A stretch of DNA of 9,997 nucleotides from positions 1 through 9,997 of the forward strand of contig JAOPVG010000259.1 in the NCBI GenBank assembly GCA_025966255.1. The letters run 5' to 3'. This document shows, in pieces, positions 5,407 to 9,997 of this stretch (positions within the stretch are counted from its first letter, which is position 1; each line of letters opens with the position of its first letter). Made by a program: the position numbers and the translations under genes. This DNA comes from Jatrophihabitans sp. (GTDB taxonomy: Bacteria; Actinomycetota; Actinomycetes; Mycobacteriales; Jatrophihabitantaceae). Below the pieces are notes generated by a model. The model was not told the origin of the DNA. It worked only from the letters and a program-made list of their open reading frames with translations, and ran no database searches.

Positions 5407-6758
5407 GTCTGACCGTGGACGGAACGGTGCGGCGCGGGGACTTCGAGTTGGCCGTGTCGATCACCGCGAAGCCCGGCGAGGTGCTCGCTGTGCTCGGCCC
5501 CAACGGCGCGGGGAAGTCGACCCTGCTGCGCATCGTCGCCGGCCTGCTCGCGCTCGACGAGGGGACGGCGGTACTCGGCCCGCTCGTCCTCGACGACGTC
5601 AAGCACAACGTGTTCGTCGATCCACAGCACCGCAACGTCGGCGTGGTGTTCCAGGACCATCGGCTCTTCCCGCACTTGCGGGTGCTGGACAACGTCGCGT
5701 TCGGTCCGCGCTCGCGCGGTGTGCACAAGGCTTCGGCGCGGGTCGCGGCCCGGGATTGGCTCGATCGACTGGCGATCGGCGAACTGTCCCGGCGCTACCC
5801 GCGCGAGCTGTCCGGAGGCCAGGCGCAGCGGGTTGCGCTCGCCCGCGCCTTGGCCTGCGACCCAGCCGCCCTGTTGCTTGACGAGCCGCTCGCCGCGCTC
5901 GACGTGCAAACGCGGGCTGAGGTGCAGGGCGAACTGCGCGAACACCTCGGCGCCTTCGCCGGACCCACGCTCCTCGTCACGCACGATCCGATCGAGGCGT
6001 TGCTGCTCGCCCAGCGCATTGTCGTGCTGGAGCGCGGGCGGGTCGTACAGGAAGGCTCACCGGCCGAGATCACCAGCCGGCCGCTGACCCCGTACGTCGC
6101 GCGACTGGTGGGGATGAACCTCTACAGCGGCGTCTCCGCCAATCACGTCGTCGCCCTCGACGGCGGCGGGTCGCTCGTCACGGCTGATGCGGCAGACGGG
6201 CAGGTGCTGGTGGCGTTGCGTCCATCGGCGTTCACGATCCACGTCGGCCAACCACCGCGATCCAGCGCGCGCAACATCTGGCGGGCCCGGGTGGCCTCAC
6301 TCGCGCCGCTGGGTGATCGCATCCGCATCACCGCCGAAGGCGATCAGGTGGCCACGGCTGACGTCACCGCCTCAGCCGTCGCCGAGCTCGATCTCGCCCC
6401 GGGCCGCGAGGTCTGGCTCGCCGCCAAGGCGACGGACGTGATCGCGTACCCCGGTCCCGTCTCGCCCGCTGTCGGCCCGGACGAGCGGGCCGTCCCCCAG
6501 GCTGGCACGCTGGAGTCCATGCCCGTCTCGGTGACCGTCCGCTACTGGGCCGGCGCGCAACGCGCCGCCGGCGTCGAACAGGAGACGGTCGTGGCCGGCA
6601 CGGTGGGCGAACTGCGGGCGGTGCTCGCCGGCCGTGGGGAACTTGTCAAGATCAGCCAGGTGGCGTCGTTCCTCGTCGACGGGCAGCAGGCAGGGGACAC
6701 CACCGCGTTGTACGAGGACGCCGAGGTGGACGTGCTGCCGCCCTTCGCCGGCGGCTGA
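5403..6758 (+). CDS. modC: ModC-MoaD fusion: molybdate importer ATPase with C-terminal sulfur-carrier domain
   Basis: ABC ATPase energising molybdate uptake, fused to a MoaD-like domain; 451 residues. The ATPase part has Walker A GPNGAGKST (32-40), Q-loop Gln84, signature LSGGQ (136-140), Walker B ALLLDEP (156-162, Glu161 catalytic), D-loop and H-loop His194. A molybdate-binding TOBE-like region spans about 285-350. After a Pro/Gly-rich linker (350-372), residues 373-451 form a complete ubiquitin-fold MoaD/ThiS-like domain: VSVTVRYWAGAQRAAG, TVGELRAVL, FLVDGQQ, and the terminal VDVLPPFAGG, whose free Gly-Gly is the thiocarboxylation site in MoaD. The start is ATG at 5403, overlapping the modB stop (ATGA); the open frame extends upstream to 5193 but there it lies within modB. 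No stop separates the two parts. It may supply both transport energy and molybdopterin sulfur; no moaE is in the window. Confidence 0.93.
   Translation: MSLTVDGTVRRGDFELAVSITAKPGEVLAVLGPNGAGKSTLLRIVAGLLALDEGTAVLGPLVLDDVKHNVFVDPQHRNVGVVFQDHRLFPHLRVLDNVAFGPRSRGVHKASARVAARDWLDRLAIGELSRRYPRELSGGQAQRVALARALACDPAALLLDEPLAALDVQTRAEVQGELREHLGAFAGPTLLVTHDPIEALLLAQRIVVLERGRVVQEGSPAEITSRPLTPYVARLVGMNLYSGVSANHVVALDGGGSLVTADAADGQVLVALRPSAFTIHVGQPPRSSARNIWRARVASLAPLGDRIRITAEGDQVATADVTASAVAELDLAPGREVWLAAKATDVIAYPGPVSPAVGPDERAVPQAGTLESMPVSVTVRYWAGAQRAAGVEQETVVAGTVGELRAVLAGRGELVKISQVASFLVDGQQAGDTTALYEDAEVDVLPPFAGG
6519..6758 (+). other. MoaD-like domain, possible internal translation start
   Basis: The 79-residue MoaD domain begins exactly at an in-frame ATG (6519), the length of a free MoaD. 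GGAG at 6512-6515 precedes it, but only three bases away, which is short for a Shine-Dalgarno. If used, this start would release a free sulfur carrier besides the fused one. The fused reading is certain from the open frame; the internal start is speculative. Confidence 0.3.
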
Positions 6759-6790
6759 GCGACTACGGCCGCTGCGCAGGTAGCGACATT

Positions 6791-6800
6791 TGGGTACCCA
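6791..6800. repeat. 10-bp perfect palindrome before the quinone reductase gene
   Basis: TGGGTACCCA is fully self-complementary and lies 27 bases before the ATG at 6828, in the 69-base gap after modC. A second perfect palindrome, CTGCGCAG, sits at 6772-6779. Either could be a binding half of an operator for the MDR gene; the second could also be part of a weak terminator-like structure. No firm -10/-35 pair was identified here. Confidence 0.35.
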
Positions 6801-6827
6801 GCAGGGACGTCAACCAAGGAGAGTCCG

Positions 6828-7862
6828 ATGCGTGCGGTGATCTATGCCCGAACCGGAGACCCCGATGTTCTCGTTCTGGAGGAGCGGCCCATACCTGAGC
6901 CCGGCCCGGGCGAGGTGCGGGTCCGCGTCTACCGCTCCGGCGTGAACCCGACCGACTGGAAGGCACGGCGTGGCGAAAAGCCGGGGACACCGGTCGATCC
7001 GCCGCAGGTTCCCCATCACGACGGAGCGGGCGTCGTCGACGCCGTCGGGCCGGGCGTCGAGGCCGGCCTGGTCGGATTGCGGGTGTGGATGCGCGAGGCC
7101 GCGTACCAGCGTCCGAATGGCGGGACGGCGCAGGACTACACCCTGGTCCGCCGCCACAATGTAGCCACCCTGCCCGATGTGGCGTCCTTCGATCTGGGCG
7201 CGAGTTTGGGGGTGCCGTTCGTAACCGCGCACCGCTGCCTGACGATCGCCGAGGACGGTCCGACGCGGCTTGGCCCAGGAGCGCTCGAAGGGCGGGTCGT
7301 GCTGGTCGCGGGAGGTGCGGGCGCGGTCGGAAACGCGGCAATCCAACTGGCCCGCTGGTCCGACGCGACCGTCATCTCGACGGTGAGCAGTCCGGAAAAG
7401 GCGCAGCTCGCCCGGTCCGCGGGCGCGAACCACGTCATCGACTACACGAAGGAGGACGTCGTCCGGGAGATCCGCGGGATCGCCCCGCACGGAGTCCACT
7501 CCGTGGTCGAAGTGGCCGCGGCGGCCAACGCCAAGATCGACGCGCAGGTCCTCGCGCCGTGCGGCTCGGTCGCGGTGTACGCCGACGACGGTGGTGGCGA
7601 GGTGTCCCTGCCGATCCGCCCGCTGATGGTGATCAACGCGAGGTGGCAGTTCGTGCTGTTGTACACCGCGCCAGCAGCAGCGAAGGCGGTCGCCGTCGAG
7701 GACGTCGCGGCGGCGGTCCTCGACGGTGCCGTGCGAGTCGGCCGCGACGCCGGACTCCCGCTGTACCATTTCCCGCTCGAGCGGACGGCCGAGGCGCATG
7801 CCGCGGTCGAGAGCAACATCGTCGGCAAGGTCCTCATCGACGTGGCCGAGCCAGCTGACTGA
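6828..7862 (+). CDS. NADPH:quinone oxidoreductase-like MDR protein (zinc-independent)
   Basis: Medium-chain dehydrogenase/reductase of the quinone-reductase type, 344 residues, cytoplasmic. The N-terminal GroES-like domain includes PGPGEVRVRVYRSGVNPTDWK (25-45) and PHHDGAGVVDAVG (62-74). The Rossmann domain has the nucleotide-binding AGGAGAVGNAAIQLA (161-175) and SSPEKAQLARSAGANHVIDY. The cysteine and histidine ligands of zinc alcohol dehydrogenases are not seen, so it is probably zinc-independent and NADPH-using. The ATG at 6828 has an excellent AAGGAG six bases upstream. It lies 69 bases after modC on the same strand, with palindromes in the gap, so it may have its own promoter. Substrate is unknown; quinones, enones or other reactive carbonyls are typical of the family. 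No link to molybdenum is evident. Confidence 0.9.
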   Translation: MRAVIYARTGDPDVLVLEERPIPEPGPGEVRVRVYRSGVNPTDWKARRGEKPGTPVDPPQVPHHDGAGVVDAVGPGVEAGLVGLRVWMREAAYQRPNGGTAQDYTLVRRHNVATLPDVASFDLGASLGVPFVTAHRCLTIAEDGPTRLGPGALEGRVVLVAGGAGAVGNAAIQLARWSDATVISTVSSPEKAQLARSAGANHVIDYTKEDVVREIRGIAPHGVHSVVEVAAAANAKIDAQVLAPCGSVAVYADDGGGEVSLPIRPLMVINARWQFVLLYTAPAAAKAVAVEDVAAAVLDGAVRVGRDAGLPLYHFPLERTAEAHAAVESNIVGKVLIDVAEPAD

Positions 7863-7870
7863 TCAGTCGA

Positions 7871-7919
7871 CGCCTGAGGAGGCGCGGCACGGGCCGGCTC
7901 GATGGACGTCGACCGACGT
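7871..7919. terminator. possible terminator region between convergent genes
   Basis: Two short hairpins lie in the 67-base gap between converging genes: CGCCT-GAGG-AGGCG (7871-7884) and ACGTC-GACC-GACGT (7906-7919). Stems are only five base pairs and no T-tract follows on either strand, so this is weak and rests mainly on location. Confidence 0.25.
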
Positions 7920-7929
7920 GGCGACTTCG

Positions 7930-8370
7930 TCATACATCGCGTTTGAGCGTGCGCCAACCGCCGGCGCGGTTGTTGGCGATGATCTGCCTGAACATGTTGA
8001 GCAGCGCAGGCGTGTTCATCGGTTCGTCCTGGCGAAAGCCGACGGTTCGGGCCGTCTTGTTCTGATGGCCGGCCGTGATGATGCCCTCAGGATCGTCGAC
8101 CATCGCGCCGTCATAGAGGAAGACGTTCACGTGGTCTTTCGCTGCGAGCAATGCGCAGACGTTACCCATGAGGACGAAGTAGGGCTGCGTCGTGCGCTTG
8201 ATCGTCTCGGTCACCTCCGGATCGGCCTCGTGGACAAGGTCGCGGACCCGGTGGAAGATGTCTTGCTGCCAGGTCGGCAGCGCGTCGATGTATGCATCGA
8301 CCCGTGGGTCGCGTTCGTAGGTTCCCGGGCTCATCCGCCCGATGGTGCCAGCCTCGTTCGCGCACGTCAT
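7930..8370 (-). CDS. DUF1801 (YdhG-like) family protein
   Basis: A 146-residue cytoplasmic protein of the DUF1801 family, whose biochemical role is not established. The family core is clear: VDAYIDALPTWQQDIFHRVR, then EADPEVTETIKRTTQPYF, then VCALLAAKDHVNVFLYDGA, and a C-terminal FRQIIANNRAGGW. There is no signal peptide or membrane segment. Start is uncertain: ATG at 8370 and GTG at 8373 both follow AAAGG (10 and 7 bases), while ATG at 8334 (MSPGTYERDPRV) matches where family members usually begin but lacks a good ribosome binding site. It converges with the quinone reductase gene and diverges from the small ORF at 8511, so it is probably monocistronic. No function can be assigned from the neighbours. 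Confidence 0.85.
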   Translation of the reverse strand: MTCANEAGTIGRMSPGTYERDPRVDAYIDALPTWQQDIFHRVRDLVHEADPEVTETIKRTTQPYFVLMGNVCALLAAKDHVNVFLYDGAMVDDPEGIITAGHQNKTARTVGFRQDEPMNTPALLNMFRQIIANNRAGGWRTLKRDV

Positions 8371-8403
8371 CACGCATTGACCTTTCGGACACCGCTACCG
8401 AGC

Positions 8404-8433
8404 TTGAAGCGCAGCTTCAACCGAACGTAAACA
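8404..8433 (+). promoter_or_regulatory. candidate promoter with operator-like inverted repeat
   Basis: TTGAAGC (8404-8410), three bases, then GCTTCAA (8414-8420) is a perfect 7-bp inverted repeat. Read rightward, TTGAAG can act as a -35 with TAAACA (8428-8433) as -10 at 18-base spacing, for the small ORF at 8511. This lies in the most A+T-rich part of the window. It also sits 34 bases upstream of the DUF1801 start on the other strand, so a bound protein could affect both genes. Confidence 0.4.
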
Positions 8434-8510
8434 GAATGAAATTTTCTTTCAGCCTCCGGTGCGCGATCATGGAGACGTCTGAGCCACAGACCAACAGAGA
8501 AAGTAAGGAC

Positions 8511-8672
8511 ATGATCACTTCCGGGTCGCGCCCCTTCACCGCAGCCACCAACAAGCTTGCCTACGCCCAGGCGTTCGCCGGCTCGAACGGTCAGCGGCCA
8601 CGCGCCCACCGCACCACCAAGCTCCGGCTGCGCCGCGGGTTGACCGCGCTGCGCCGCTCGGGCCGCGCCTGA
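8511..8672 (+). CDS. small basic protein of unknown function
   Basis: A 53-codon ORF from ATG at 8511, not recognised as any known family. The protein is strongly basic and becomes Arg-rich toward the C-terminus (RPRAHRTTKLRLRRGLTALRRSGRA); the first half is polar with no signal peptide or membrane segment. Evidence for coding: nearly all third codon positions are G or C, as in the real genes here, and the start follows purine-rich AGAGAAAG (7-base spacing) and AAGGA (one base, too close). A candidate promoter lies at 8404-8433 and a hairpin 13 bases after the stop. It could be a nucleic-acid-binding small protein, but that is only inferred from charge. A non-coding transcript is the alternative. 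Confidence 0.5.
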   Translation: MITSGSRPFTAATNKLAYAQAFAGSNGQRPRAHRTTKLRLRRGLTALRRSGRA

Positions 8673-8685
8673 CCTTTACCGTCTC

Positions 8686-8710
8686 CGCGAACGGGCTTCG
8701 CCCGCCCGCG
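8686..8710 (+). terminator. GC-rich hairpin after the small ORF, possible terminator
   Basis: CGGGC-TTC-GCCCG (8692-8704) forms a perfect five-pair stem with a three-base loop, flanked across a 2x2 internal loop by CGCG (8686-8689) pairing with CGCG (8707-8710). It lies just after the small ORF stop. No T-tract follows, as is common for actinobacterial terminator candidates; it might instead be a structured element ahead of the permease gene. Confidence 0.4.
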
Positions 8711-8745
8711 AGTCCCGGCGTCGGAATGAACCTCGTGCGTCCAAC

Positions 8746-8777
8746 TTGTGACGCCGGCCCGGCATCCTGGGTATACG
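8746..8777 (+). promoter_or_regulatory. weak candidate promoter for the lactate permease gene
   Basis: TTGTGA (8746-8751) and TATACG (8772-8777) resemble -35 and -10 elements, but the 20-base spacing is longer than ideal. They lie 75-106 bases before the GTG at 8852. The rest of the 179-base gap (8673-8851) holds the hairpin at 8686-8710 and no other supported gene. Confidence 0.3.
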
Positions 8778-8851
8778 TGGGCACAACGACTGCCGCGGCC
8801 TGACGATCCCACCGCGAGCACGTCGTTCCCCGGCGGACGGAAGGAACCCCC

Positions 8852-9997
8852 GTGCTCGCGGACTACCAGCAGGTCTACGACCCGATCAGCAATTCGCTCG
8901 GGATGTCCTCGATCGTGGCCGCGCTGCCGCTGATCGTCCTGTTCGTACTGCTCGGGGTGTTACGGATGCGAGCCTGGCTCGCTTCGTTGATCGGCCTCGC
9001 GGTCGCTCTCGTGGTCGCCATCGCTGCGTACGACATGCCGGTGGGCGACGCGTTGAACAGCGGGGCGCTCGGAGCCGCCTTCGGGTTCTTCCCGATCATG
9101 TGGATCGTGATCAACGCGATCTGGCTCTACAACCTCACGGTCGACACCGGGCACTTCGACGTGCTCCGGCGGTCGTTCGCCACGATCAGCGATGACCAGC
9201 GTATCCAGGCGATCATCATTGCGTTCTGCTTCGGCGCCCTCATGGAAGCGCTGGCCGGCTTCGGCACGCCGGTGGCCATCAGCTCGGTCATGCTCATCGC
9301 GCTCGGCTTCCGGCCGTTGAAGGCGGCGACGGTCGCGCTCGTCGCGAACACGGCACCGGTCGCATTCGGCGCGCTCGCGGTACCGATCACGACCCTGGGG
9401 ACCGTGACGAAGCTGCCGGTCAACGACCTGGGCGCGATGGTCGGCCGTCAAACGCCGATTCTCGCGGTGTTCGTCCCGCTGGCGTTGGTGGTCATCGTCG
9501 ACGGGCGACGCGGCGTCCGCCAGGTGTGGCCCGCCGCGCTGTTGTGCGGCGTGACGTTCGGCGTCTTCCAGTACGTCGCGTCCAACTACTGGTCGATCCC
9601 GCTCACCGACATCATCGCGTCGCTTGCGTCAGCCCTGGCCGTATTGATCTTCACCCGCGTCTGGCATCCGAAGGAGGGCTACGTCGAGACCGACGACGAG
9701 CCGGTCCTGGGTGGTTCGGGCGGCCCACGGCGGCGCGTTACGGACCCGGACGATGGCCGCGGCCCGGTCGCAGTTGCCCAGGCCGAACGCGCGTCCGATA
9801 CCGCGGTGCGGGACACGCCCCTTGGCATCTTCGTTGCCTACGCGCCGTACTTGATCATCATCGTGGTGTTCGTGATCGCTACGCGCGTGTCCGCCATTAC
9901 CGGCGTCCCGCCGAAGAACCCGGGTGAAAGCGGCTCCGGATTGGAGTCGGCGACCCGCATCTACAACTGGCCTGGCCTGCACGTCCTCAACGCCAAG
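8852..9997 (+). CDS. lctP: LctP-family L-lactate permease, 3' end outside the window
   Basis: Integral-membrane proton-coupled lactate/glycolate importer of the LctP family; 382 codons are present and the frame is open to the window edge, against roughly 550 residues for Escherichia coli LldP. GTG at 8852 has AAGGA six bases upstream. Hydrophobic segments lie near 20-37, 41-60, 72-94, 117-133, 141-152, 158-182, 201-216, 226-241, 252-269 and 325-347. Family-typical stretches include GAAFGFFPIMWIVINAIWLY (74-93) and EALAGFGTPVAISSVML (132-148). A long charged loop (about 272-322) with DDE, RRR and DPDDGR lies between segments. No lactate dehydrogenase or LldR/LutR-type regulator is visible, though such genes could follow beyond the edge. 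Substrate could be lactate or glycolate. Confidence 0.92.
   Translation, partial: MLADYQQVYDPISNSLGMSSIVAALPLIVLFVLLGVLRMRAWLASLIGLAVALVVAIAAYDMPVGDALNSGALGAAFGFFPIMWIVINAIWLYNLTVDTGHFDVLRRSFATISDDQRIQAIIIAFCFGALMEALAGFGTPVAISSVMLIALGFRPLKAATVALVANTAPVAFGALAVPITTLGTVTKLPVNDLGAMVGRQTPILAVFVPLALVVIVDGRRGVRQVWPAALLCGVTFGVFQYVASNYWSIPLTDIIASLASALAVLIFTRVWHPKEGYVETDDEPVLGGSGGPRRRVTDPDDGRGPVAVAQAERASDTAVRDTPLGIFVAYAPYLIIIVVFVIATRVSAITGVPPKNPGESGSGLESATRIYNWPGLHVLNAK

Noticed and set aside
5001..5984. Minus-strand open frame opposite modB and modC
   Set aside because: Antisense to clear ABC transporter motifs; no domain seen in its translation.
6810..7799. Minus-strand open frame opposite the quinone reductase gene
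   Set aside because: Antisense shadow; the plus strand has a strong ribosome binding site and MDR motifs.
8960..9451. Minus-strand open frame opposite the lactate permease
   Set aside because: Highly charged Arg/Asp/Glu translation typical of the antisense of hydrophobic membrane-protein codons.

Overview
The window is about 67-70% G+C by eye, with strong G/C preference at third codon positions, frequent GTG starts and overlapping stop/start codons. Protein signatures (a MerR-type HTH fused to a Mop domain, a ModA lipoprotein, an LctP permease, a DUF1801 protein) fit a high-GC Gram-positive chromosome (Actinomycetota). I cannot name the genus from the sequence. No mobile element, CRISPR array, rRNA or tRNA was seen.

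Left third (1-3176, minus strand): an aromatic-acid degradation operon reading leftward: a single-domain cupin, pobA (4-hydroxybenzoate 3-monooxygenase), pcaB (3-carboxy-cis,cis-muconate cycloisomerase) and pcaD (3-oxoadipate enol-lactonase, cut by the left edge). Gaps are 10-11 bases or overlaps, so they are probably cotranscribed. PobA makes protocatechuate from 4-hydroxybenzoate. PcaB and PcaD act after ring cleavage; the ring-cleavage enzyme PcaHG and the decarboxylase PcaC are not in the window. An 8-bp inverted repeat covers the probable cupin start codon.

Middle (3381-6758, plus strand): a divergent molybdate operon: a MerR-HTH/Mop regulator or Mo-binding protein, modA, modB and modC. 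Every junction is a 4-base GTGA or ATGA overlap. The ModC frame runs on past its TOBE domain into a complete MoaD-like (ubiquitin-fold sulfur carrier) domain ending in Gly-Gly. This ModC-MoaD fusion joins molybdate import and molybdopterin synthesis in one polypeptide and is the most unusual item here.

Right third (6828-9997): an NADPH:quinone-reductase-like MDR protein (plus); a convergent DUF1801 protein (minus); a 53-codon basic small ORF (plus) diverging from it across a region with a perfect 7-bp inverted repeat; and an LctP-family L-lactate permease (plus), cut by the right edge. Neither edge gene has its 3' end in the window.
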